DNA of 64,000 bases from Labia minor (taxonomy: Eukaryota; Arthropoda; Insecta; Dermaptera; Spongiphoridae), in contig OY720349.1 of the NCBI GenBank assembly GCA_963082975.1, positions 66,586,501-66,650,500 on the forward strand, given 5' to 3'. Positions within the stretch are counted from its first letter, which is position 1. Every line of letters starts with the position of its first letter. The notes under the pieces were generated by a model. It worked only from the letters and a program-made list of their open reading frames with translations, had not been told where the DNA came from and searched no databases. This document shows positions 41,143-55,000 of the stretch, piece by piece. Both the position numbers and the translations under genes were made by a program.

Positions 41143-41156
41143 CTGGGCCCATAACC
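41143..41156 (-). other. Primer-binding site for an initiator tRNA-Met fragment
   Basis: Directly inside the 5' LTR, the minus strand reads GGTTATGGGCCCAG. Its complement, CTGGGCCCATAACC, corresponds to the anticodon-stem and loop region of metazoan initiator tRNA-Met (CAT anticodon inside), not to the tRNA 3' end. This is the priming mode known for Drosophila copia, where a cleaved half-tRNA primes minus-strand DNA. Recognition is from knowledge of the tRNA and of copia. The match to this host's own tRNA is assumed. Confidence 0.88.
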
Positions 41157-41305
41157 TGTTGGAGTTTTAAATGTGTTTAATGAAAATGCACTGTTCGAGT
41201 TTGAATGTGTTTTTAATACAAGGTGAACATTTACTCTAAGGTCATACTATAAATATATATACAGGTAAGAAGGTGCAGGGTTACCAACTTTAATATACTT
41301 TAACA
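41157..41305 (-). repeat. 5' LTR (149 bp)
   Basis: This is the upstream LTR in element orientation, and it should carry the promoter. It is identical to the LTR at 36753-36901. Its inner edge abuts the primer-binding site with no spacer. Its outer edge is followed by ATTTTACATCAT of the satellite, which re-enters a monomer 17 bases beyond the point where the left flank stopped. Confidence 0.97.
41248..41261 (-). promoter_or_regulatory. Putative TATA box in 5' LTR
   Basis: On the minus strand this reads TATATATATTTATA. It lies roughly 45-60 bases from the outer LTR end, a position suited to the U3 region, and transcription would start shortly downstream near ATGACCTTAGAG. The same run is at 36844-36857 in the 3' LTR. 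The call rests on sequence resemblance only; AT richness makes chance matches likely. Confidence 0.5.
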
Positions 41306-42349
41306 ATTTTACATCATAAAAATATTAAAAAAATATATTATTGATATTTGTGATGAATAATTATTTTTTTATGCCGAAAACCTAGGGTCATCCTACGATG
41401 ACCTTTCATAATTTTTACGGGAAAATTAAAAAATGAAATTTTTAAAAATAAATAATAAATTCGTACATTTTACATCAGAAAAATATTAAAAAAATATATT
41501 ATTGATATTTCTGATGAATAATTATTTTTTTATGCCGAAAACCTAGGGTCATCCTAAGATGACCTTTCATAATTTTTACGCGAAACTTAAAAAATGAAAT
41601 TTTTAAAAATAAATAATAAATTCGTTCATTTTACATCATATAAATATTAAAAAAATATATTATTGATATTTCTGATGAATAATTATTTTTTTATGCCGAA
41701 AACCTAAGGTCATCCTACGATGACCTTTCATAATTTTTAAGGGAAAATTAAAATATGAAATTTTTAAAAATAAATAATAAAATCGTTCATTTAACTTCAT
41801 AAAAATATTAAAAAAATATATTATTGATATTTCTGATGAATAATTATTTTTTTATGCCGAAAACCTACGGTCATCCTACGATGACCTATAATAATTTTTT
41901 CGGTATAATTAAAAAATGAAATATTTTAAAAAAAATAATAAATTTGTACATTTTACATCAGAAAAATATTAAAAAAATATATTATTGATATTTCTGATGA
42001 ATAATTATTCTTTTATGCCGAAAACCTAGGGTCATCCTAAGATGACCTTTCATAATTTTTACGGGAAACTTAAAAAATGAAATTTTTAAAAATAAATAAT
42101 AAATTCGTTCATTTTACATCATATAAATATTAAAAAAACATATTATTGATATTTCTGATGAATAATTATTTTTTTTCCGAAAACCAAGGGTCATCCTACG
42201 ATGACGTTTCATAATTTTTTCGGTAAAATTAAAAAATGAAATGTTTTAAAAAAAATAATAAATTCGTTCTGTTTACATCATAAAAATATTGAAAAAATAT
42301 ATTATTGATATTTTTGATGAATAATTATTTTTTTATGCCGAAAACCTAA

Positions 42350-45300
42350 GGTCATCCTACGATGAACTTTCATAATTTTTAAGGGAAAATTAAAATATGA
42401 AATTTTTAAAAATAAATAATAAATTCGTTCATTTAACTTCATAAAAATATTAAAAAAATATATTATTGATATTTCTGATGAATAATTATTTTTTTATGCC
42501 GAAAACCTAGGGTCATCCTACGATGACCTTTCATAATTTTTTCGGTATAATTAAAAAATGATATATTTTAAAAAAAATAATAAATTTGTACATTTTACAT
42601 CAGAAAAATATTAAAAAAATATATTATTGATATTTCTGATGAATAATTATTTTTTTATGCCGAAAACCTAGGGTCATCCTACGATGACCTTTCATAATTT
42701 TTACGGGAAAATTAAAAAATGAAATTTTTAAAAATAAATAATAAATTCGTACATTTTACATCAGAAAAATATTAAAAAAATATATTATTGATATTTCTGA
42801 TGAATAATTATTTTTTTATGACGAAATCCTAGGGTCATCCTACGATGACCTTTCATAATTTTTACGGGAAAATTAAAAAATGAAATTTTTAAAAATAAAT
42901 AATAAATTCGTTCATTTTATTCATAAAAATATTAAAAAAATATATTATTGATATTTCTGATGAATAATTATTTTTTTATGCCGAAAACCTAGGGTCATCC
43001 TACGATGACCTTTCATAATTTTTACGGGAAAATTAAAAAATGAAATTTTTAAAAATAAATAATAAATTCGTACATTTTACATCATAAAAATATTAAAAAA
43101 ATATATTATTGATATTTCTGATGAATAATTATTTTTTTATGCCGAAAACCTAGGGTCATCCTACAATGACCTTTCATAATTTTTACGGGAAAATTAAAAA
43201 ATGAAATTTTTAAAAATAAATAATAAATTCGTTCAGTTTACATCATAAAAATATTGAAAAAATATATTATTGATATTTCTGAAGAATAATTATTTTTTTT
43301 TCCGAAAACCTAGGGTCATCCTACGATGACCTTTCATAATTTTTACGGGAAAATTAAAAAATGAAATATTTTAAAAATAAATAATAAATTCGTTCATATA
43401 ACTTCATAAAAATATTAAAAAAAATATTATTGATATTTTTGATGAATAATTATTTTTTTATGCCGAAAACCTAGTGTCATCCTACGATGACCTTTCATAA
43501 TTTTTACGGGAAAATTAAAAAATGAAATTTTTAAAAATAAATAATAAATTCGTTCATTTTACATCATATAAATATTAAAAAAATATATTATTGATATTTC
43601 TGATGAATAATTATTTTTTTATACCGAAAACCTAGGGTCATCCTACGATGACCTTTCATAATTTTTTAGGTAAAATTAAAAAATGAAATGTTTTAAAAAA
43701 AATAATAAATTCGTTCTGTTTACATCATAAAAATATTGAAAAAATATATTATTGATATTTCTGAAGAATAATTATTTTTTTTCCGAAAACCTAAGGTCAT
43801 CCTACGATGAACTTTCATAATTTTTAAGGGAAAATTAAAATATGAAATTTTTAAAAATAAATAATAAATTCGTTCATTTAACTTCATAAAAATATTAAAA
43901 AAATATATTATTGATATTTCTGATGAATAATTATTTTTTTATGCCGAAAACCTAGGGTCATCCTACGATGACCTTTCATAATTTTTTCGGTATAATTAAA
44001 AAATGAAATATTTTAAAAAAAATAATAAATTTGTACATTTTACATCAGAAAAATATTAAAAAAATATATTATTGATATTTCTGATGAATAATTATTTTTT
44101 TATGCCGAAAACCTAGGGTCATCCTACGATGACCTTTCATAATTTTTACGGGAAAATTAAAAAATGAAATTTTTAAAAATAAATAATAAATTCGTACATT
44201 TTACATCAGAAAAATATTAAAAAAATATATTATTGATATTTCTGATGAATAATTATTTTTTTATGACGAAATCCTAGGGTCATCCTACGATGACCTTTCA
44301 TAATTTTTACGGGAAAATTAAAAAATGAAATTTTTAAAAATAAATAATAAATTCGTTCATTTTATTAATAAAAATATTAAAAAAATATATTATTGATATT
44401 TCTGATCAATAATTATTTTTTTATGCCGAAAACCTAGGGTCATCCTACGATGACCTTTCATAATTTTTACGGGAAAATTAAAAAATGAAATTTTTAAAAA
44501 TAAATAATAAATTCGTACATTTTACATCATAAAAATATTAAAAAAATATATTATTGATATTTCTGATGAATAATTATTTTTTTATGCCGAAAACCTAGGG
44601 TCATCCTACGATGACCTTTCATAATTTTTACGGGAAAATTAAAAAATGAAATTTTTAAAAATAAATAATAAATTCGTTCAGTTTACATCATAAAAATATT
44701 GAAAAAATATATTATTGATATTTCTGAAGAATAATTATTTTTTTTTCCGAAAACCTAGGGTCATCCTACGATGACCTTTCATAATTTTTACGGGAAAATT
44801 AAAAAATGAAATGTTTTAAAAATAAATAATAAATTCGTTCATATAACTTCATAAAAATATTAAAAAAAATATTATTGATATTTTTGATGAATAATTATTT
44901 TTTTATGCCGAAAACCTAGTGTCATCCTACGATGACCTTTCATAATTTTTACGGGAAAATTAAAAAATGAAATTTTTAAAAATAAATAATAAATTCGTTC
45001 ATTTTACATCATATAAATATTAAAAAAATATATTATTGATATTTCTGATGAATAATTATTTTTTTATACCGAAAACCTAGGGTCATCCTACGATGACCTT
45101 TCATAATTTTTTAGGTAAAATTAAAAAATGAAATGTTTTAAAAAAAATAATAAATTCGTTCTGTTTACATCATAAAAATATTGAAAAAATATATTATTGA
45201 TATTTCTGAAGAATAATTATTTTTTTTCCGAAAACCTAAGGTCATCCTACGATGAACTTTCATAATTTTTAAGGGAAAATTAAAATATGAAATTTTTAAA

Positions 45301-46030
45301 AATAAATAATAAATTCGTTCATTTAACTTCATAAAAATATTAAAAAAATATATTATTGATATTTCTGATGAATAATTATTTTTTTATGCCGAAAACCTAG
45401 GGTCATCCTACGATGACCTTTCATAATTTTTTCGGTATAATTAAAAAATGAAATATTTTAAAAAAAATAATAAATTTGTACATTTTACATCAGAAAAATA
45501 TTAAAAAAATATATTATTGATATTTCTGATGAATAATTATTTTTTTATGCCGAAAACCTAGGGTCATCCTACGATGACCTTTCATAATTTTTACGGGAAA
45601 ATTAAAAAATGAAATTTTTAAAAATAAATAATAAATTCGTACATTTTACATCAGAAAAATATTAAAAAAATATATTATTGATATTTCTGATGAATAATTA
45701 TTTTTTTATGACGAAATCCTAGGGTCATCCTACGATGACCTTTCATAATTTTTACGGGAAAATTAAAAAATGAAATTTTTAAAAATAAATAATAAATTCG
45801 TTCATTTTATTAATAAAAATATTAAAAAAATATATTATTGATATTTCTGATGAATAATTATTTTTTTATGCCGAAAACCTAGGGTCATCCTACGATGACC
45901 TTTCATAATTTTTACGGGAAAATTAAAAAATGAAATTTTTAAAAATAAATAATAAATTCGTACATTTTATTCATAAAAATATTAAAAAAATATATTATTG
46001 ATATTTCTGATGAATAATTATTTTTTTATG
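42350..46030. repeat. Higher-order repeat, 1445-bp unit (9 monomers)
   Basis: Successive copies start near 42350, 43790 and 45235. Markers include CTAAGG...GATGAAC, then TCGGTATAATT, then ATGACGAAATCC (42820, 44265, 45710). Copies two and three share ATTAATAAAAAT near 44365 and 45810, where other units have ATTCATAAAAAT. The same 1445-bp spacing returns at 47636-49082 after a 1926-bp interval with a different subtype order. Confidence 0.8.
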
Positions 46031-49000
46031 CCGAAAACCTAGGGTCATCCTACGATGACCTTTCATAATTTTTACGGGAAAATTAAAAAATGAAATGTTT
46101 TAAAAATAAATAATAAATTCGTTCCTATAACTTCATAAAAATATTAAAAAAAATATTATTGATATTTTTGATGAATAATTATTTTTTTATGCCGAAAACC
46201 TAGTGTCATCCTACGATGACCTTTCATAATTTTTACGGGAAAATTAAAAAATGAAATTTTTAAAAATAAATAATAAATTCGTTCATTTTACATCATATAA
46301 ATATTAAAAAAATATATTATTGATATTTCTGATGAATAATTATTTTTTTATACCGAAAACCTAGGGTCATCCTACGATGACCTTTCATAATTTTTTAGGT
46401 AAAATTAAAAAATGAAATGTTTTAAAAAAAATAATAAATTCGTTCTGTTTACATCATAAAAATATTGAAAAAATATATTATTGATATTTCTGAAGAATAA
46501 TTATTTTTTTTCCGAAAACCTAGGGTCATCCTACGATGACCTTTCATAATTTTTTAGGTAAAATTAAAAAATTAAATGTTTTAAATAAAATAATAAATTC
46601 GTTCATTTTACATCATAAAAATATTAAAAAAATATATTATTGATATGTCTGATGAATAATTATTTTATTATGCCGAACACCTAGGGTCATCCTACGATGA
46701 CCTATCATAATTTTTTCGGTATAATTAAAAAATGAAATATTTTAAAAAAAATAATAAATTTGTACATTTTACATCAGAAAAATATTAAAAAAATATATTA
46801 TTGATATTTCTGATGAATAATTATTCTTTTATGCCGAAAACCTAGGGTCATCCTAAGATGACCTTTCATAATTTTTACGGGAAACTTAAAAAATGAAATT
46901 TTTAAAAATAAATAATAAATTCGTTCATTTTACATCATATAAATATTAAAAAAACATATTATTGATATTTCTGATGAATAATTATTTTTTTTCCGAAAAC
47001 CTAGGGTCATCCTACGATGACGTTTCATAATTTTTTCGGTAAAATTAAAAAATGAAATGTTTTAAAAAAAATAATAAATTCGTTCTGTTTACATCATAAA
47101 AATATTGAAAAAATATATTATTGATATTTTTGATGAATAATTATTTTTTTATGCCGAAAACCTAAGGTCATCCTACGATGAACTTTCATAATTTTTAAGG
47201 GAAAATTAAAATATGAAATTTTTAAAAATAAATAATAAATTCGTTCATTTAACTTCATAAAAATATTAAAAAAATATATTATTGATATTTCTGATGAATA
47301 ATTATTTTTTTATGCCGAAAACCTAGGGTCATCCTACGATGACCTTTCATAATTTTTTCGGTATAATTAAAAAATGATATATTTTAAAAAAAATAATAAA
47401 TTTGTACATTTTACATCAGAAAAATATTAAAAAAATATATTATTGATATTTCTGATGAATAATTATTTTTTTATGCCGAAAACCTAGGGTCATCCTACGA
47501 TGACCTTTCATAATTTTTACGGGAAAATTAAAAAATGAAATTTTTAAAAATAAATAATAAATTCGTACATTTTACATCAGAAAAATATTAAAAAAATATA
47601 TTATTGATATTTCTGATGAATAATTATTTTTTTATGACGAAATCCTAGGGTCATCCTACGATGACCTTTCATAATTTTTACGGGAAAATTAAAAAATGAA
47701 ATTTTTAAAAATAAATAATAAATTCGTTCATTTTATTCATAAAAATATTAAAAAAATATATTATTGATATTTCTGATGAATAATTATTTTTTTATGCCGA
47801 AAACCTAGGGTCATCCTACGATGACCTTTCATAATTTTTACGGGAAAATTAAAAAATGAAATTTTTAAAAATAAATAATAAATTCGTACATTTTACATCA
47901 TAAAAATATTAAAAAAATATATTATTGATATTTCTGATGAATAATTATTTTTTTATGCCGAAAACCTAGGGTCATCCTACGATGACCTTTCATAATTTTT
48001 ACGGGAAAATTAAAAAATGAAATTTTTAAAAATAAATAATAAATTCGTTCAGTTTACATCATAAAAATATTGAAAAAATATATTATTGATATTTCTGAAG
48101 AATAATTATTTTTTTTTTCCGAAAACCTAGGGTCATCCTACGATGACCTTTCATAATTTTTACGGGAAAATTAAAAAATGAAATGTTTTAAAAATAAATA
48201 ATAAATTCGTTCATATAACTTCATAAAAATATTAAAAAAAATATTATTGATATTTTTGATGAATAATTATTTTTTTATGCCGAAAACCTAGTGTCATCCT
48301 ACGATGACCTTTCATAATTTTTACGGGAAAATTAAAAAATGAAATTTTTAAAAATAAATAATAAATTCGTTCATTTTACATCATATAAATATTAAAAAAA
48401 AATATTATTGATATTTCTGATGAATAATTATTTTTTTATACCGAAAACCTAGGGTCATCCTACGATGACCTTTCATAATTTTTTAGGTAAAATTAAAAAA
48501 TGAAATGTTTTAAAAAAAATAATAAATTCGTTCTGTTTACATCATAAAAATATTGAAAAAATATATTATTGATATTTCTGAAGAATAATTATTTTTTTTC
48601 CGAAAACCTAAGGTCATCCTACGATGAACTTTCATAATTTTTAAGGGAAAATTAAAATATGAAATTTTTAAAAATAAATAATAAATTCGTTCATTTAACT
48701 TCATAAAAATATTAAAAAAATATATTATTGATATTTCTGATGAATAATTATTTTTTTATGCCGAAAACCTAGGGTCATCCTACGATGACCTTTCATAATT
48801 TTTTCGGTATAATTAAAAAATGAAATATTTTAAAAAAAATAATAAATTTGTACATTTTACATCAGAAAAATATTAAAAAAATATATTATTGATATTTCTG
48901 ATGAATAATTATTTTTTTATGCCGAAAACCTAGGGTCATCCTACGATGACCTTTCATAATTTTTACGGGAAAATTAAAAAATGAAATTTTTAAAAATAAA

Positions 49001-49081
49001 TAATAAATTCGTACATTTTACATCAGAAAAATATTAAAAAAATATATTATTGATATTTCTGATGAATAATTATTTTTTTAT

Positions 49082-52000
49082 GACGAAATCCTAGGGTCAT
49101 CCTACGATGACCTTTCATAATTTTTACGGGAAAATTAAAAAATGAAATTTTTAAAAATAAATAATAAATTCGTTCATTTTATTCATAAAAATATTAAAAA
49201 AATATATTATTGATATTTCTGATGAATAATTATTTTTTTATGCCGAAAACCTAGGGTCATCCTACGATGACCTTTCATAATTTTTACGGGAAAATTAAAA
49301 AATGAAATTTTTAAAAATAAATAATAAATTCGTACATTTTATTCATAAAAATATTAAAAAAATATATTATTGATATTTCTGATGAATAATTATTTTTTTA
49401 TGCCGAAAACCTAGGGTCATCCTACGATGACCTTTCATAATTTTTTCGGTATAATTAAAAAATGAAATATTTTAAAAAAAATAATAAATTTGTACATTTT
49501 ACATCATAAAAATATTAAAAAAATATATTATTGATATTTCTGATGAATAATTATTTTTTTATGCCGAAAACCTAGGGTCATCCTACGATGACCTTTCATA
49601 ATTTTTACGGGAAAATTAAAAAATGAAATTTTTAAAAATAAATAATAAATTCGTTCAGTTTACATCATAAAAATATTGAAAAAATATATTATTGATATTT
49701 CTGAAGAATAATTATTTTTTTTTCCGAAAACCTAGGGTCATCCTACGATGACCTTTCATAATTTTTACGGGAAAATTAAAAAATGAAATGTTTTAAAAAT
49801 AAATAATAAATTCGTTCCTATAACTTCATAAAAATATTAAAAAAAATATTATTGATATTTTTGATGAATAATTATTTTTTTATGCCGAAAACCTAGTGTC
49901 ATCCTACGATGACCTTTCATAATTTTTACGGGAAAATTAAAAAATGAAATTTTTAAAAATAAATAATAAATTCGTTCATTTTACATCATATAAATATTAA
50001 AAAAATATATTATTGATATTTCTGATGAATAATTATTTTTTTATACCGAAAACCTAGGGTCATCCTACGATGACCTTTCATAATTTTTTAGGTAAAATTA
50101 AAAAATGAAATGTTTTAAAAAAAATAATAAATTCGTTCTGTTTACATCATAAAAATATTGAAAAAATATATTATTGATATTTCTGAAGAATAATTATTTT
50201 TTTTCCGAAAACCTAGGGTCATCCTACGATGACCTTTCATAATTTTTACGGGAAAATTAAAAAATGAAATTTTTAAAAATAAATAATAAATTCGTTCATT
50301 TTACATCATATAAATATTAAAAAAATATATTATTGATATTTCTGATGAATAATTATTTTTTTATACCGAAAACCTAGGGTCATCCTACGATGACCTTTCA
50401 TAATTTTTTAGGTAAAATTAAAAAATGAAATGTTTTAAAAAAAATAATAAATTCGTTCTGTTTACATCATAAAAATATTGAAAAAATATATTATTGATAT
50501 TTCTGATGAATAATTATTCTTTTATGCCGAAAACCTAGGGTCATCCTAAGATGACCTTTCATAATTTTTACGGGAAACTTAAAAAATGAAATTTTTAAAA
50601 ATAAATAATAAATTCGTTCATTTTACATCATATAAATATTAAAAAAACATATTATTGATATTTCTGATGAATAATTATTTTTTTTCCGAAAACCTAGGGT
50701 CATCCTACGATGACGTTTCATAATTTTTTCGGTAAAATTAAAAAATGAAATGTTTTAAAAAAAATAATAAATTCGTTCTGTTTACATCATAAAAATATTG
50801 AAAAAATATATTATTGATATTTCTGAAGAATAATTATTTTTTTTCCGAAAACCTAAGGTCATCCTACGATGAACTTTCATAATTTTTAAGGGAAAATTAA
50901 AATATGAAATTTTTAAAAATAAATAATAAATTCGTTCATTTAACTTCATAAAAATATTAAAAAAATATATTATTGATATTTCTGATGAATAATTATTTTT
51001 TTATGCCGAAAACCTAGGGTCATCCTACGATGACCTTTCATAATTTTTTCGGTATAATTAAAAAATGAAATATTTTAAATAAAATAATAAATTTGTACAT
51101 TTTACATCAGAAAAATATTAAAAAAATATATTATTGATATTTCTGATGAATAATTATTTTTTTATGCCTAAAACCTAGGGTCATCCTACGATGACCTTTC
51201 ATAATTTTTACGGGAAAATTAAAAAATGAAATTTTTAAAAATAAATAATAAATTCGTACATTTTACATCAGAAAAATATTAAAAAAATATATTATTGATA
51301 TTTCTGATGAATAATTATTTTTTTATGACGAAATCCTTGGGTCATCCTACGATGACGTTTCATAATTTTTACGGGAAAATTAAAAAATGAAATTTTTAAA
51401 AATAAATAATAAATTCGTTCATTTTATTCATAAAAATATTAAAAAAATATATTATTGATATTTCTGATGAATAATTATTTTTTTATGCCGAAAACCTAGG
51501 GTCATCCTACGATGACCTTTCATAATTTTTACGGGAAAATTAAAAAATGAAATTTTTAAAAATAAATAATAAATTCGTACATTTTACATCATAAAAATAT
51601 TAAAAAAATATATTATTGATATTTCTGATGAATAATTATTTTTTTATGCCGAAAACCTACGATGACCTTTCATAATTTTTACGGGAAAATTAAAAAATGA
51701 AATTTTTAAAAATAAATAATAAATTCGTTCAGTTTACATCATAAAAATATTGAAAAAATATATTATTGATATTTCTGAAGAATGATTATTTTTTTTCCGA
51801 AAACCTAGGGTCATCCTACGATGACCTTTCATAATTTTTACGGGAAAATTAAAAAATGAAATGTTTTAAAAATAAATAATAAATTCGTTCATATAACTTC
51901 ATAAAAATATTAAAAAAAATATTATTGATATTTTTGATGAATAATTATTTTTTTATGCCGAAAACCTAGTGTCATCCTACGATGACCTTTCATAATTTTT

Positions 52001-55000
52001 ACGGGAAAATTAAAAAATGAAATTTTTAAAAATAAATAATAAATTCGTTCATTTTACATCATATAAATATTAAAAAAATATATTATTGATATTTCTGATG
52101 AATAATTATTTTTTTATACCGAAAACCTAGGGTCATCCTACGATGACCTTTCATAATTTTTTAGGTAAAATTAAAAAATGAAATGTTTTAAAAAAAATAA
52201 TAAATTCGTTCTGTTTACATCATAAAAATATTGAAAAAATATATTATTGATATTTCTGAAGAATAATTATTTTTTTTCCGAAAACCTAGGGTCATCCTAC
52301 GATGACCTTTCATAATTTTTTAGGTAAAATTAAAAAATTAAATGTTTTAAATAAAATAATAAATTCGTTCATTTTACATCATAAAAATATTAAAAAAATA
52401 TATTATTGATATTTCTGATGAATAATTATTTTATTATGCCGAACACCTAGGGTCATCCTACGATGACCTTTCATAATTTTTACGGGAAACTTAAAAAATG
52501 AAATTTTTAAAAATAAATAATAAATTCGTTCATTTTACATCATATAAATATTAAAAAAATATATTATTGATATTTCTGATGAATAATTATTTTTTTATGC
52601 CGAAAACCTAAGGTCATCCTACGATGACCTTTCATAATTTTTAAGGGAAAATTAAAATATGAACTTTTTAAAAATAAATAATAAATTCGTTCATTTACCT
52701 TCATAAAAATATTAAAAAAATATATTATTGATATTTCTGATGAATAATTATTTTTTTATGCCGAAAACCTAGGGTCATCCTACGATGACCTATCATAATT
52801 TTTTCGGTATAATTAAAAAATGAAATATTTTAAAAAAAATAATAAATTTGTACATTTTACATCAGAAAAATATTAAAAAAATATATTATTGATATTTCTG
52901 ATGAATAATTATTTTTTTATGCCGAAAACCTAGGGTCATCCTAAGATGACCTTTCATAATTTTTACGGGAAACTTAAAAAATGAAATTTTTAAAAATAAA
53001 TAATAAATTCGTTCATTTTACATCATTTAAATATTAAAAAAATATATTATTGATATTTCTGATGAATAATTATTTTTTTTCCGAAAACCTAGGGTCATCC
53101 TACGATGACGTTTCATAATTTTTTCGGTAAAATTAAAAAATGAAATGTTTTAAAAAAAATAATAAATTCGTTCTGTTTACATCATAAAAATATTGAAAAA
53201 ATATATTATTGATATTTTTGATGAATAATTATTTTTTTATGCCGAAAACCTAAGGTCATCCTACGATGAACTTTCATAATTTTTAAGGGAAAATTAAAAT
53301 ATGAAATTTTTAAAAATAAATAATAAATTCGTTCATTTAACTTCATAAAAATATTAAAAAAATATATTATTGATATTTCTGATGAATAATTATTTTTTTA
53401 TGCCGAAAATCTAGGGTCATCCTACGATGACCTTTCATAATTTTTACGGGAAAATTAAAAAATGAAATTTTTAAAAATAAATAATAAATTCGTACATTTT
53501 ACATCAGAAAAATATTAAAAAAATATATTATTGATATTTCTGATGAATAATTATTTTTTTATGACGAAATCCTAGGGTCATCCTACGATGACCTTTCATA
53601 ATTTTTACGGGAAAATTAAAAAATGAAATTTTTAAAAATAAATAATAAATTCGTTCATTTTATTCATAAAAATATTAAAAAAATATATTATTGATATTTC
53701 TGATGAATAATTATTTTTTTATGCCGAAAACCTAGGGTCATCCTACGATGACCTTTCATAATTTTTACGGGAAAATTAAAAAATGAAATTTTTAAAAATA
53801 AATAATAAATTCGTACATTTTATTCATAAAAATATTAAAAAAATATATTATTGATATTTCTGATGAATAATTATTTTTTTATGCCGAAAACCTAGGGTCA
53901 TCCTACGATGACCTTTCATAATTTTTACGGGAAAATTAAAAAATGAAATTTTTAAAAATAAATAATAAATTCGTACATTTTACATCATAAAAATATTAAA
54001 AAAATATATTATTGATATTTCTGATGAATAATTATTTTTTTATGCCGAAAACCTAGGGTCATCCTACGATGACCTTTCATAATTTTTACGGGAAAATTAA
54101 AAAATGAAATTTTTAAAAATAAATAATAAATTCGTTCAGTTTACATCATAAAAATATTGAAAAAATATATTATTGATATTTCTGAAGAATAATTATTTTT
54201 TTTTCCGAAAACCTAGGGTCATCCTACGATGACCTTTCATAATTTTTACGGGAAAATTAAAAAATGAAATGTTTTAAAAATAAATAATAAATTCGTTCCT
54301 ATAACTTCATAAAAATATTAAAAAAAATATTATTGATATTTTTGATGAATAATTATTTTTTTATGCCGAAAACCTAGTGTCATCCTACGATGACCTTTCA
54401 TAATTTTTACGGGAAAATTAAAAAATGAAATTTTTAAAAATAAATAATAAATTCGTTCATTTTACATCATATAAATATTAAAAAAATATATTATTGATAT
54501 TTCTGATGAATAATTATTTTTTTATACCGAAAACCTAGGGTCATCCTACGATGACCTTTCATAATTTTTTAGGTAAAATTAAAAAATGAAATGTTTTAAA
54601 AAAAATAATAAATTCGTTCTGTTTACATCATAAAAATATTGAAAAAATATATTATTGATATTTCTGAAGAATAATTATTTTTTTTCCGAAAACCTAGGGT
54701 CATCCTACGATGACCTTTCATAATTTTTTAGGTAAAATTAAAAAATTAAATGTTTTAAATAAAATAATAAATTCGTTCATTTTACATCATAAAAATATTA
54801 AAAAAATATATTATTGATATTTCTGATGAATAATTATTTTATTATGCCGAACACCTAGGGTAATCCTACGATGACCTATCATAATTTTTTCGGTATAATT
54901 AAAAAATGAAATATTTTAAAAAAAATAATAAATTTGTACATTTTACATCAGAAAAATATTAAAAAAATATATTATTGATATTTCTGATGAATAATTATTC

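Larger units (their letters stand above)
36753..41305 (-). mobile_element. Intact Ty1/copia LTR retrotransposon, 4553 bp
   Basis: The element reads on the minus strand: 5' LTR (41157-41305), primer-binding site, 67-nt leader, one gag-pol ORF, short 3' UTR, polypurine tract and 3' LTR (36753-36901). The order of integrase before reverse transcriptase and RNase H, plus a single ORF without a frameshift, places it in Ty1/copia. The two LTRs are identical over 149 bp and the ORF is unbroken, so insertion was recent. The LTRs start TG and end CA. There is no 5-bp target duplication: the left flank is AAAAT and the right flank is ATTTT. Relative to the monomer, 17 bases are missing at the junction. 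Genus-level placement near Drosophila copia is suggested by the primer type but is inference. Confidence 0.97.

Noticed and set aside
41143..41156. Fragment of a tRNA gene
   Set aside because: Only the 14-base initiator tRNA-Met match is present, exactly against the LTR, so it is the primer-binding site and not a tRNA gene.
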